DNA of 45,147 nt from UBA724 sp964229545 (GTDB taxonomy: Bacteria > Bacteroidota > Bacteroidia > Flavobacteriales > Flavobacteriaceae), in NCBI GenBank assembly GCA_964229545.1, contig CAXRDP010000019.1, forward strand, positions 1-45,147. The letters run 5' to 3'. Each line of letters starts with the position of its first letter. Position 1 is the stretch's first letter. Shown in pieces: positions 32,226 to 40,642 of the stretch. A program made the translations under genes and the position numbers. The notes under the pieces are model-generated. The model was not told the origin of the DNA. It made no database searches and was given only the letters and a program-made list of their open reading frames with translations.

Positions 32226-33781
32226 GGCGTATGATGAAATCTTTGGCTCGTGTGCTTGTGGGTTTGTTAATGGTCCTACAATGGAATGCCTGTGAGCGCG
32301 CACTCGATTTTGTACCCGCCCAACCCCAAGATTTGAGCTTTAGCAGGGATACTGTATATCTCGATACTGTTTTTACCAATATCGGATCGGCTACCTACAA
32401 TTTGCGGGTTTACAACAATTCCTCTGACAACATCCTTATAGACCGTGTTCGATTGGGACAAGGAACCGATTCCAAATTTCGGCTCAATGTTGATGGGCTC
32501 AGCGGACAAGCCTTTGAAAAGGTGGAGCTGTTGGCCAAAGACAGTATGTATGTTTTTGTCGAAACCACGGTTGACATTCAAGAATACACCCAAGACAGCA
32601 AAGAGTTTTTATATCAAGACCAATTGTTTTTTGACAGTCAATCTGTCGATTTGGTGACTTTGGTCAAAGATGCCATTTTCCTATATCCAGAGAGAGATGA
32701 TGAGGGCATCAAAGAAATCCTTCCTATTGGTGAAGACGAGGATGGCAACATCGTAGGAATTGAAGGTTTTTATTTAGAGGACGACGAATTGATTTTCACC
32801 AACGAACTGCCCTATGTGATATATGGCTATGCAGGAGTGCCTTCTGGAAAAACCGCAGTGTTTGAAGCCGGTGCAAGGGTGCATTTTCACGAAAATTCAG
32901 GTTTGATTGCGGCTAAAGAGAGTAGCGTACACGTGCTGGGCACGCCAAGCAGTGATCCTATGGCCATGGAAAATGAGGTTGTTTTTGAAGGTGACAGACT
33001 CGAGCCCTTTTTTGACAAAATTCCGGGTCAATGGGGCACCATATGGCTCACTAAAGGGAGTACAAATCATATATTCAAACATACAACCATCAAAAATGCC
33101 ACCGTAGGTATTTTGATGGACTACAATGACGAGAGTGACCAGCCAACCCTTGTATTAGAGCAAACCCAAATCCATAACAGCAGCTCTGTAGGCCTATGGG
33201 CCAAAACCGCACATATCAAAGCCACAAACGCTGTGTTTGGAAATGCAGGCAATCTGTCTTTTTACGGAAATATTGGCGGAAAGTATGATTTTACACATTG
33301 TACCTTTGCCAACCATTGGAACCGAAGTTTTCGAAACACGCCGGCCGTAGCACTCGATGATTACGTACAAATATCAGAAACAGAAATTTTTGTGCAGCCC
33401 CTTCTACAAGCCGATTTTAAAAACTGTGTTATCGATGGCAACCAAAGGGTTGAGTTTGTTGTGGATCAACAAGGAGACGAACCCCTTAACTTCACTCTCA
33501 ACCACACCAGTTTGCGATTTGATACTACTGATCAAAGTGTATTATCAAATCCCTACTACAATTTTGAGGACAACACCAACTACCCCACGCTGTTTAGAAA
33601 CATAGATCCTTCCTTTAAGGAACCTCAACAAAATGATTTTCGCCCGACCCAAGAAAGTGCACTTATCAATAAAGGAAACAAGACGTTGGCTGAAGAAGCG
33701 CCCACAGATTTGGCAGGAATTAATCGTACGGAAGTTCCCGACTTAGGCGCCTACCAACATCAAATTTTCGAAGGGGATTAG
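32222..33781 (+). CDS. Lipoprotein with right-handed beta-helix (choice-of-anchor Q-like) region
   Basis: This is a 519-residue predicted lipoprotein (signal ending ...LQWNAC, Cys24). Residues about 30-140 look like an N-terminal beta-sandwich (DTVYLDTVFTNIGSATYNLRVYN). From about 190 to 440 it resembles a parallel beta-helix with VHFHENSGLIAAKESSVHVLG, TTIKNATVGILM, TQIHNSSSVGLWAKTAHIKATNAVFGNAG type turns. The C-terminus (SALINKG...DLAGINR...DLGAYQ) is the choice-of-anchor Q motif seen in exported Bacteroidota proteins. No catalytic residues are recognisable. It is coupled to the cyclotransferase gene by a four-base overlap and converges on glyA with shared TTAG. A surface-binding or structural role is possible; function unknown. 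Confidence 0.82.
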   Translation: MRRMMKSLARVLVGLLMVLQWNACERALDFVPAQPQDLSFSRDTVYLDTVFTNIGSATYNLRVYNNSSDNILIDRVRLGQGTDSKFRLNVDGLSGQAFEKVELLAKDSMYVFVETTVDIQEYTQDSKEFLYQDQLFFDSQSVDLVTLVKDAIFLYPERDDEGIKEILPIGEDEDGNIVGIEGFYLEDDELIFTNELPYVIYGYAGVPSGKTAVFEAGARVHFHENSGLIAAKESSVHVLGTPSSDPMAMENEVVFEGDRLEPFFDKIPGQWGTIWLTKGSTNHIFKHTTIKNATVGILMDYNDESDQPTLVLEQTQIHNSSSVGLWAKTAHIKATNAVFGNAGNLSFYGNIGGKYDFTHCTFANHWNRSFRNTPAVALDDYVQISETEIFVQPLLQADFKNCVIDGNQRVEFVVDQQGDEPLNFTLNHTSLRFDTTDQSVLSNPYYNFEDNTNYPTLFRNIDPSFKEPQQNDFRPTQESALINKGNKTLAEEAPTDLAGINRTEVPDLGAYQHQIFEGD

Positions 33782-35058
33782 GCCACAAACAAAGGACGGT
33801 GTACCATCATTTGGTGCACACGTTCTCCAACAGAAGCAATCACAGCTTCATCCGTATGGTTTTCAATCACTTCGTCTATAAGGGCTACTATGGGCTCCAT
33901 ATCGGCCTCTGACAAACCACGAGTGGTGATGGCTGCTGTTCCAAAACGAATTCCAGAAGTTACAAATGGCGATTTGTCATCAAAAGGCACCATGTTCTTG
34001 TTGGCTGTTATATGTGCCTTTACCAAAGCCTGTTCGGCTTCTTTTCCAGTAATGTTTTTATTGCGCAAGTCCAACAACATCATATGATTGTCGGTTCCTC
34101 CAGAAATGATGTTGTAGCCTCTTGCTATCAAGGCATTGGCCATGGCTTGCGCATTATTACGTACTCGTACAATGTAGTGCATGTATGCATCTGTCAATGC
34201 CTCTCCAAACGCAACAGCCTTGGCTGCTACCACATGTTCTAAAGGCCCACCTTGGTTGCCGGGAAATACGGCAGCATCCAACAGCGATGACATCATTCGT
34301 TTTTTACCGTTCTTAAGTGTAATACCGAATGGATTTTCAAAGTCTTTCCCCATCAAAATCAGACCACCACGAGGGCCACGTAGGGTTTTGTGAGTAGTGG
34401 TTGTAATCACATGACAGTAAGGAACAGGGTCATTTAGAACCCCTTTGGCAATCAGCCCCGAGGGGTGTGAAATGTCCGCTAGCAAAAAAGCACCAACAGC
34501 ATCGGCAATTTCACGAAAGCGTTTGAAGTCTATATCTCTAGAATAGGCAGAAGCACCAGCAATAATCATCTGGGGTTTTTCACGTTCTGCAATCTCAGCG
34601 ATGTTGTCATAGTTTAAGCGTCCGGTTTCTTTTTCAACACCATAAAAAACAGGGTTGTATAGACGTCCTGAAAAGTTTACTGGCGAACCGTGGGTCAAGT
34701 GCCCTCCATGAGACAAATCGAATCCCATAATTTTATCACCGGGCTTAAGAAAAGCATGATAAACAGCCGTGTTGGCTTGCGAACCAGAATGAGGCTGTAC
34801 GTTGGCATATTCGGCACCAAACAAAGCTTTGGCACGGTCTATGGCCAATTGCTCTACTTCATCGACTACCTCGCAACCCCCGTAATAGCGCTTGCCAGGA
34901 TAACCTTCGGCATATTTGTTGGTCAGCACAGAGCCCGTGGCCTCCATCACTTGCTCGCTGGTAAAATTCTCCGAAGCGATAAGTTCAATGCCCCCCAATT
35001 GGCGTTCGTGTTCGGCTTCAATAAGTTCAAAAAGTTGTTGGTCGCGTTCTAATGACAT
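33778..35058 (-). CDS. glyA: Serine hydroxymethyltransferase
   Basis: GlyA is the PLP enzyme that converts serine and tetrahydrofolate to glycine and 5,10-methylene-tetrahydrofolate. The 426-residue protein starts MSLERDQQLFELIEAEHERQ and carries LIASENF at 26-32, EGYPGKRYYGG at 51-61, and the PLP-binding Lys224 in TTTTHKTLRGPRGG. Length and motifs are canonical. A well-formed promoter is present (35108-35078). Its tail converges with the beta-helix lipoprotein gene. No glycine riboswitch is seen in the 20-base leader. Confidence 0.98.
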   Translation of the reverse strand: MSLERDQQLFELIEAEHERQLGGIELIASENFTSEQVMEATGSVLTNKYAEGYPGKRYYGGCEVVDEVEQLAIDRAKALFGAEYANVQPHSGSQANTAVYHAFLKPGDKIMGFDLSHGGHLTHGSPVNFSGRLYNPVFYGVEKETGRLNYDNIAEIAEREKPQMIIAGASAYSRDIDFKRFREIADAVGAFLLADISHPSGLIAKGVLNDPVPYCHVITTTTHKTLRGPRGGLILMGKDFENPFGITLKNGKKRMMSSLLDAAVFPGNQGGPLEHVVAAKAVAFGEALTDAYMHYIVRVRNNAQAMANALIARGYNIISGGTDNHMMLLDLRNKNITGKEAEQALVKAHITANKNMVPFDDKSPFVTSGIRFGTAAITTRGLSEADMEPIVALIDEVIENHTDEAVIASVGERVHQMMVHRPLFVA

Positions 35059-35077
35059 AGCTTATTTATTGAAAACG

Positions 35078-35108
35078 CAAATGTATGTATCCGACAAAGT
35101 GTATGCAA
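35078..35108 (-). promoter_or_regulatory. Promoter for glyA (TTG-N20-TACATTTG)
   Basis: On the minus strand TTG at 35108-35106 and TACATTTG at 35085-35078 with a 20-base spacer. The box ends 19 bases before the glyA ATG. Confidence 0.65.
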
Positions 35109-35167
35109 CGAATTTTGGAGGAATCGTGGAAAGTTTTTAATAATATAATCAACATCTATATTGTTTA

Positions 35168-35220
35168 AAAACGCCACAAAGTCAGCGTTTTAAGCCTTTC
35201 AAACGTCATTTTGTCATTTT
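35168..35220. promoter_or_regulatory. Candidate clpB control region: inverted repeat and tandem GTCATTTT
   Basis: The 206-base spacer between glyA and clpB holds an inverted repeat AAAACGC-N10-GCGTTTT (35168-35191) and two head-to-tail copies of GTCATTTT (35205-35212 and 35213-35220), 45 bases before the clpB ATG. No full TAnnTTTG box was found upstream of clpB, so a different promoter class or a heat-shock regulator site is a possibility. Nothing gene-like is in the spacer. Confidence 0.35.
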
Positions 35221-35264
35221 TTAAATCTGGTATCAAAATTGAATTGAGTATGAAAAAATAAAAT

Positions 35265-37838
35265 ATGAACCCCAACACACTCACCACCAAAGCCCAAACC
35301 GCCATACAAGAAACACAAATGCTGGCCCAACAAGCCCGCCACGCACAAGTCGATAATGACCACTTGCTAAAAGTCTTACTGGAGATTGACTCCCTTCAAT
35401 TCTTGTATAAAAAATTAGGGGTAAACAACATTTTGCTCAAACAAATGGCCGACAAAAATTTGGCCTCTAAACCCACTGTTGAGGGAGGACAATTGTCTCT
35501 GTCCAGTGAAACCAACAAAGTCTTTACCGATGCATGGACGGAGGCTCAAAAGATGAAAGACGCATTTATTGCTGTGGAGCATTTGTTGTTAGCACTTGTC
35601 AAAAACAAATCAACTGCTTCCCAGATATTAAAAGATCAGGGTGTAAACGAAAAAGAACTTCTCAAAGCCATTGAAGAAATGCGCCAGGGCGCACGTGTCA
35701 CATCTGCATCTGCAGAAGAAAGCTACCAAGCCTTAGAAAAATATGCGCGTAATCTTAATCAAATGGCCCAAGAGGGCAAATTGGATCCTGTCATCGGGCG
35801 TGATGATGAAATACGGCGCATGCTGCAGATTTTGACCCGTCGTACCAAAAATAACCCCATACTAGTTGGTGAACCAGGAACTGGAAAGACTGCCATAGCA
35901 GAAGGCCTCGCACATAGAATCACTTCGGGTGATGTTCCTGAAAACCTAAAAGACAAACGTGTTTTTGCACTAGATATGGGTGCTTTGATTGCTGGCGCCA
36001 AATACAAAGGAGAGTTTGAAGAGCGCCTAAAAAGTGTGGTTAAAGAAGTCACTCAAAGCGCAGGCAACATCGTGCTATTTATTGATGAAATTCACACCCT
36101 AGTCGGCGCTGGCGGTGGTGAAGGCGCTATGGATGCCGCCAATATCCTCAAACCCGCTTTGGCACGGGGTGAGTTGCGAGCTGTCGGGGCGACCACGCTT
36201 GATGAATACCAAAAGTATTTCGAAAAAGACAAGGCGTTGGAGCGTCGTTTCCAAAAAGTAATGGTCGATGAGCCAGATACCGAAAGTGCCATCTCAATCT
36301 TACGGGGAATCAAAGAAAAATACGAAAACCACCATAAGGTATTGATTATGGACGAAGCCATTATCGGAGCCGTCAAGCTATCACAACGCTATATCAGCAA
36401 TCGATTTTTACCTGACAAAGCCATTGACCTTATTGATGAGTCAGCCTCCAAATTGCGAATGGAAATCAACTCGAAACCCGAAGAACTCGATGCTTTGGAC
36501 CGTAAAATCATGCAGTTGGAGATCGAAATCGAAGCAATTAAGAGAGAGGACGACAAACAAAAACTCAAAGCCCTACATAGCGAATTGGGCAACCTTAAAG
36601 AAGAGCGATCCGGATTGTTTGGGCAGTGGAATGCCGAGCGCGAACTGATTGAAGGCATACAACAACACAAAACAGACATCGAGCAATGGCGCGCAGAAGC
36701 CGACCGAGCAGAACGAGAGGGTGACTATGCGAAAGTCGCCGAATTGCGTTATGGCAAAATCAAAGAGCTGCAAGAACAACTTTCCAAAGAACAAACCCAA
36801 TTGGCCGAGCAGCAAGATGCGCTCGTCAAGGAAGAGGTTACCTACGATGACATCGCGGAAGTGGTAGCCAAATGGACAGGCATTCCTGTAAGCAAAATGC
36901 TTCAATCAGAACGAGAGCGTTTGTTGCAATTAGAAGATGAACTCCACAAACGCATTGTGGGCCAAGATGAGGCCATTGTGGCTGTGAGTGATGCCGTGCG
37001 ACGTAGCCGTGCCGGACTGCAAGACCCCAACAAGCCCGTGGGTAGCTTTTTGTTTTTAGGCATGACAGGGGTTGGAAAAACCGAATTGGCCAAAGCCCTT
37101 GCCGAACTGCTGTTTGACGATGAAAACGCCATGACACGTATCGATATGAGCGAATATCAAGAACGACACGCGGTGAGCAGATTGGTGGGCGCATCTCCGG
37201 GCTATGTGGGCTATGACGAGGGTGGACAACTCACAGAAGCCGTTCGCAGAAAGCCCTATGCGGTCGTGTTGTTGGATGAAATCGAAAAAGCGCATCCAGA
37301 CGCTTTTAATGTATTGCTGCAAGTATTGGATGAAGGTCGATTGACGGACAACAAAGGAAGGGTTGCTGATTTTAAAAACAGCATCATCATCATGACGAGC
37401 AATTTGGGCAGTGAGGCGATTCAGGAAATATACTCTAAAGAGTCGGACATGGAAAAGGCGTCAGGTTTGGCCAAAGAAGCGGTTCTGGATATTTTGCGTA
37501 AAAATGTACGTCCCGAGTTTATCAACCGTATTGACGACATTGTTCTCTTTAGCCCATTGACTAAAGAAGATATTGTCTCTATTGTAAAACTACAGATTCA
37601 ACTCCTCAACAAACGATTAACAGATCAGCACATCAGCATACAAGCCACAGACGAGGCCTTACAATTGTTGGCGCAAAAAGGTTTTGACCCGCAATACGGT
37701 GCTCGCCCGGTTAAAAGAGTGGTGCAAAGTATGGTTCTTAATGAATTAGCCAAACGCCTGCTTGTAGATGAAATTGATAAAGAAAAAGCCATCCTCTTGG
37801 ATGCTTTTGACCAAGAATTGGTGTTTCGCAACGCCTAA
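35265..37838 (+). CDS. clpB: ATP-dependent chaperone ClpB
   Basis: ClpB is the hexameric AAA+ disaggregase that works with DnaK to rescue aggregated proteins. The 857-residue product has the N-terminal repeat domain (1-150), NBD1 with GEPGTGKT at 202-209 and FIDEIHTLVGAG, the long coiled-coil middle domain at about 400-525 rich in Glu, Lys and Gln, and NBD2 with GMTGVGKT at 599-606 and LLDEIEKAHPD. The middle domain distinguishes it from ClpA and ClpC, and there is no IGF/L loop for ClpP. It starts after an A-rich leader and is followed by smpB after 24 bases with its own -7 box. Confidence 0.98.
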   Translation: MNPNTLTTKAQTAIQETQMLAQQARHAQVDNDHLLKVLLEIDSLQFLYKKLGVNNILLKQMADKNLASKPTVEGGQLSLSSETNKVFTDAWTEAQKMKDAFIAVEHLLLALVKNKSTASQILKDQGVNEKELLKAIEEMRQGARVTSASAEESYQALEKYARNLNQMAQEGKLDPVIGRDDEIRRMLQILTRRTKNNPILVGEPGTGKTAIAEGLAHRITSGDVPENLKDKRVFALDMGALIAGAKYKGEFEERLKSVVKEVTQSAGNIVLFIDEIHTLVGAGGGEGAMDAANILKPALARGELRAVGATTLDEYQKYFEKDKALERRFQKVMVDEPDTESAISILRGIKEKYENHHKVLIMDEAIIGAVKLSQRYISNRFLPDKAIDLIDESASKLRMEINSKPEELDALDRKIMQLEIEIEAIKREDDKQKLKALHSELGNLKEERSGLFGQWNAERELIEGIQQHKTDIEQWRAEADRAEREGDYAKVAELRYGKIKELQEQLSKEQTQLAEQQDALVKEEVTYDDIAEVVAKWTGIPVSKMLQSERERLLQLEDELHKRIVGQDEAIVAVSDAVRRSRAGLQDPNKPVGSFLFLGMTGVGKTELAKALAELLFDDENAMTRIDMSEYQERHAVSRLVGASPGYVGYDEGGQLTEAVRRKPYAVVLLDEIEKAHPDAFNVLLQVLDEGRLTDNKGRVADFKNSIIIMTSNLGSEAIQEIYSKESDMEKASGLAKEAVLDILRKNVRPEFINRIDDIVLFSPLTKEDIVSIVKLQIQLLNKRLTDQHISIQATDEALQLLAQKGFDPQYGARPVKRVVQSMVLNELAKRLLVDEIDKEKAILLDAFDQELVFRNA

Positions 37839-37850
37839 GGGGATTGTTGC

Positions 37851-37858
37851 TACCTTTG
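37851..37858 (+). promoter_or_regulatory. -7 box TACCTTTG for smpB
   Basis: Full TAnnTTTG match in the 24-base gap after clpB. It ends four bases before the smpB ATG, so the transcript would start at the initiation codon. No well-spaced -33 TTG is seen. Confidence 0.5.
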
Positions 37859-37862
37859 CGGC

Positions 37863-38327
37863 ATGCAAAAGCAGGTCAATATCAAAAACAAACGTGCGCG
37901 GTTCGAGTATGAACTACTCAATCAATATACCGCTGGATTGGTATTGACCGGAACCGAGATCAAATCGATTCGGGTAGGAAAAGCCTCTATAGGTGAGAGT
38001 TTTTGTGAGTTTAATGACCGAGGCGAATTGTTTGTGATCAATATGTATGTGGACGAATACAGCCATGGTGGCTATGTCAACCACCGCACCCGTGGAGATC
38101 GCAAGCTCTTGCTCAACAAGCGCGAATTGCGCAAACTACACAAGGAAGTCAAAAACGTAGGACTCACTATCGTACCCCTCAATCTTTTTATAAGTGATAA
38201 AGGCTACGCCAAGATGCGCATCGCTTTGGCCAAAGGAAAAAAGCTACACGACAAAAGAGAAACCCTCAAGGACAGAGACAACAAAAGACAAATTGATCGT
38301 GTAAAAAAGAGCTTTTCCAATCGTTAA
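37863..38327 (+). CDS. smpB: SsrA-binding protein SmpB
   Basis: SmpB delivers tmRNA to stalled ribosomes in trans-translation. The 154-residue product shows the small beta-barrel hallmarks NKRARFEYELLNQYTAGLVLTG in the first 32 residues, GTEIKSIRVGKASIGESFCEF, the GDRKLLLNKREL block, and the basic C-terminal tail (KKLHDKRETLKDRDNKRQIDR) that enters the decoding centre. Length is standard. The tmRNA gene itself is not in the window. Confidence 0.98.
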   Translation: MQKQVNIKNKRARFEYELLNQYTAGLVLTGTEIKSIRVGKASIGESFCEFNDRGELFVINMYVDEYSHGGYVNHRTRGDRKLLLNKRELRKLHKEVKNVGLTIVPLNLFISDKGYAKMRIALAKGKKLHDKRETLKDRDNKRQIDRVKKSFSNR

Positions 38328-38386
38328 GGGGTTTTCTAAATTACTTGTTTGCCATGCATTTTTCAGGGGTTGTTTGAATAAATCCC

Positions 38387-38394
38387 TATATTTG
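38387..38394 (+). promoter_or_regulatory. -7 box TATATTTG for the quinone reductase-like gene
   Basis: Full TAnnTTTG match ending 24 bases before the ATG at 38419, in the 91-base gap after smpB. TTG elements upstream are not at a standard spacing. Confidence 0.5.
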
Positions 38395-38418
38395 ATTACA
38401 CCCTAAATCCTAACATCT

Positions 38419-38955
38419 ATGAACCATCTTATCATCTATTCACACTACGATTCCGGCAGTTTTTCGTACAAACTCAAAGAGCGATTATTGGCTCAAGCAA
38501 CTGCTAACAATGAAAACACCCAAGTCATTGACTTATATAAAGACGGCTTTAACCCCATACTGGCAGGTGACACTGTGGTAACCTATACTATCAAAAAATA
38601 CCAAGACCAACTTAGGTGGGCCGATCACTACAGTTTTGTGTTTCCGCTGTGGTGGGGACAGATGCCCGCCATATTAAAGGGCTTTTTTGACCGAGTGTTT
38701 ACTCCTGGATTTGCTTTTACCGACTGGTCTGACAGCGCTGAGGGTTTGTTGAGAGACAAAACCACCACGCTTTATATTTCTACCGGCCATTCAAACCCCC
38801 ATTATCAAGCCAGTGGCATACACGATGCACTACGCTGCATTTTGCAGAAAAGCGTATTTGGACAATGTGGCATTGAGGCGAAAGTCAATTTTTATGGGAA
38901 TGTTAGCCAAAAAAGCGAATACAGCGACCTTCCCATCGATTTACAAGAAAAATAA
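38419..38955 (+). CDS. Flavodoxin-like fold NAD(P)H:quinone oxidoreductase
   Basis: This is a cytoplasmic FMN/FAD-binding oxidoreductase of the NQO1/KefF/MdaB group that reduces quinones or electrophiles by two electrons. The 178 residues start MNHLIIYSHYDSGSFSYKL, with the flavin phosphate loop in YSHYDSGSFSY, followed by FVFPLWWGQMPAILKGFFDRVF at about 74-95, a family hallmark, and FTPGFAF. The C-terminal part is slightly short compared with NQO1. It has its own -7 box and converges on pcm with a five-base gap. The physiological electron acceptor is unknown. Confidence 0.9.
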   Translation: MNHLIIYSHYDSGSFSYKLKERLLAQATANNENTQVIDLYKDGFNPILAGDTVVTYTIKKYQDQLRWADHYSFVFPLWWGQMPAILKGFFDRVFTPGFAFTDWSDSAEGLLRDKTTTLYISTGHSNPHYQASGIHDALRCILQKSVFGQCGIEAKVNFYGNVSQKSEYSDLPIDLQEK

Positions 38956-38960
38956 AAGTG

Positions 38961-39605
38961 TTAGTTCTTGTCCTCTAACATAGGGACAAAACGAAAGGAA
39001 CCGTGTTTTTGTTTTTCGAAATTTTGTGCAGAAGTTCTTACAAATAGTAACATTTCTTGGGTCTCTACTCCCACAGGAATGACAAGCCTACCCCCTACAG
39101 CCAATTGGCTTAACAAAGCTTTAGGCACTTCTTGAGCACCGGCCGTTACCAAAATTCGGTCAAAGGGAGCCAATTCAGGTAGCCCTTTATACCCATCTCC
39201 AAAAACAATTTTTTTAGGGCTATAGTTGAGTTTACTCAATTGTTTGAGGCTGTATCTATAGAGCGCATGTTGTCGTTCAATGGTATAGACCTTTGCTCCC
39301 ATCAGTGTCAACACAGCCGTTTGGTAGCCCGATCCGGTACCGATTTCCAACACACGATGTCCCGAAGTTACTTGCAACAATTGGGTCTGAAAAGCCACCG
39401 TGTAGGGCTGAGAAATGGTTTGCCCTGCTGCGATGGGAAAGGCTTTGTCTTCGTAAGCATGAGACACAAATCCGCTGTCCATAAAAAGGTGCCGTGGAAT
39501 CTGCGCCATGGCTTCCAGCACGCGCTCATCTGTGATTCCCTTGGCGCGAAGGGTATCGACCAAGCGTTTGCGCATGCCTTGATGTTTTGGACTGTCAATC
39601 ATCAT
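38961..39605 (-). CDS. pcm: Protein-L-isoaspartate O-methyltransferase
   Basis: Pcm methylates isoaspartyl residues in aged proteins with S-adenosylmethionine, allowing repair. The 214-residue protein has the PIMT N-terminal pattern (MRKRLVDTLRAKGITDERVL, IPRHLFM), AYEDKAFPI and GQTISQPYTVAFQTQLL, and the SAM-binding VLEIGTGSGYQTAVL near 85-99, with LPELAPFDRILVTAGA later. There are two adjacent ATG codons (39605 and 39602); a TATTTTTA box (39615-39608), a near-match to the -7 consensus, lies two or five bases upstream respectively. It diverges from the Gfo/Idh/MocA gene. Confidence 0.95.
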   Translation of the reverse strand: MMIDSPKHQGMRKRLVDTLRAKGITDERVLEAMAQIPRHLFMDSGFVSHAYEDKAFPIAAGQTISQPYTVAFQTQLLQVTSGHRVLEIGTGSGYQTAVLTLMGAKVYTIERQHALYRYSLKQLSKLNYSPKKIVFGDGYKGLPELAPFDRILVTAGAQEVPKALLSQLAVGGRLVIPVGVETQEMLLFVRTSAQNFEKQKHGSFRFVPMLEDKN

Positions 39606-39659
39606 GCTAAAAATAACAGAGTTTGCCTAGATTTCACAATAAAATCATAAGAAACCCAT

Positions 39660-39667
39660 TACATTTG
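39660..39667 (+). promoter_or_regulatory. -7 box TACATTTG for the Gfo/Idh/MocA gene run
   Basis: Full TAnnTTTG match ending five bases before the ATG at 39673. It probably starts the co-directional run 39673-45094. A possible GTG start at 39667 overlaps the box and was rejected. Confidence 0.55.
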
Positions 39668-39672
39668 TGCCT

Positions 39673-40641
39673 ATGTCAAAAAGAATCAACATAGGCGTGC
39701 TTGGCGCCGGTCATTTGGGTAAAATTCATTTGCGAATCTTGCAAGCTTCCAACCGCTTTACCTTAGTAGGTTTTTATGATCAAAATCCTCAAATGGCAAA
39801 GGCTGTTGAAAAAGAGTTTGGCTACAAGGCTTTTTCAGATGTTGATTCGCTTATCGACCAAGTCGATGTGGTTGACATCGTAACCCCTACCCTTTCGCAT
39901 CACACCATGGCCACCAAGGCACTGGTTAAAGGCAAACATATTTTTATTGAAAAACCCATTACCAACACCACAGAAGAAGCGCAAGAATTGGTGCAATTGG
40001 CAGCAGCAAAGCAACTTCAAGGCATGGTGGGGCATGTGGAGCGGTTCAATCCGGCATTTATGGTGGCGCAAGCCGCTATCACCAGCCCTATGTTTATTGA
40101 AACCCACCGATTGGCAGAGTTTAACCCCAGGGGTACAGATGTGTCTGTGGTGCTAGACTTGATGATACACGACATCGATGTGGTGTTGAGCGTGGTTCAA
40201 TCGCCTGTAAAAGAGGTGCACGCAAGTGGGGTGTCTGTCATCAGTCAAACCCCTGACATTGCCAATGCACGCATTGTGTTCGAAAATGGATGTGTGGCCA
40301 ATTTGACAGCCAGCCGCATTTCGATGAAAAACATGCGAAAATCTCGCTTTTTCCAAAAAGACGCCTATGTGTCTGTGGACTTTTTAGACAAAAAAGTCGA
40401 AGTTGTCCAAATGAAGGACGCACCCGAAAATCCAGAGGAGTTTGCCATGATTTTGCAAAACGCAGATGGAAAGAAAAAAGAAATCCTTTTTAACAACCCT
40501 AGGGTTGATGAAGGCAATGCCATTCAAATGGAACTCGAACATTTTGCTGATGCTATTGAAGAAGAGTTTACCCCCAATATATCGCTCCAAAATGGCGCAG
40601 AGGCACTACGAGTGGCTCATGCCATTCTAAATTGTTTTTAA
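39673..40641 (+). CDS. Gfo/Idh/MocA family NAD(P)-dependent oxidoreductase
   Basis: This is a Rossmann-fold dehydrogenase acting on a sugar, sugar nucleotide or related polyol. The ATG at 39673 gives 322 residues: dinucleotide loop GVLGAGHLGKIH at about 7-18, the conserved EKPITNT near 95, the substrate-domain stretch GHVERFNPAF and the LDLMIHDIDVV near 160 with the catalytic-type His. The pattern GHVERFNPA...DLMIHDID is found in a group near UDP-N-acetylglucosamine 3-dehydrogenases, but I do not assign the substrate. It is one base from the DUF1015 gene, so co-translation is likely. Confidence 0.92.
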   Translation: MSKRINIGVLGAGHLGKIHLRILQASNRFTLVGFYDQNPQMAKAVEKEFGYKAFSDVDSLIDQVDVVDIVTPTLSHHTMATKALVKGKHIFIEKPITNTTEEAQELVQLAAAKQLQGMVGHVERFNPAFMVAQAAITSPMFIETHRLAEFNPRGTDVSVVLDLMIHDIDVVLSVVQSPVKEVHASGVSVISQTPDIANARIVFENGCVANLTASRISMKNMRKSRFFQKDAYVSVDFLDKKVEVVQMKDAPENPEEFAMILQNADGKKKEILFNNPRVDEGNAIQMELEHFADAIEEEFTPNISLQNGAEALRVAHAILNCF

Positions 40642-40642
40642 T

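Noticed and set aside
35168..35191. Inverted repeat as an intrinsic terminator for a glyA-side transcript
   Set aside because: glyA is transcribed away from this site and no gene ends here on either strand, so a terminator would have nothing to terminate.
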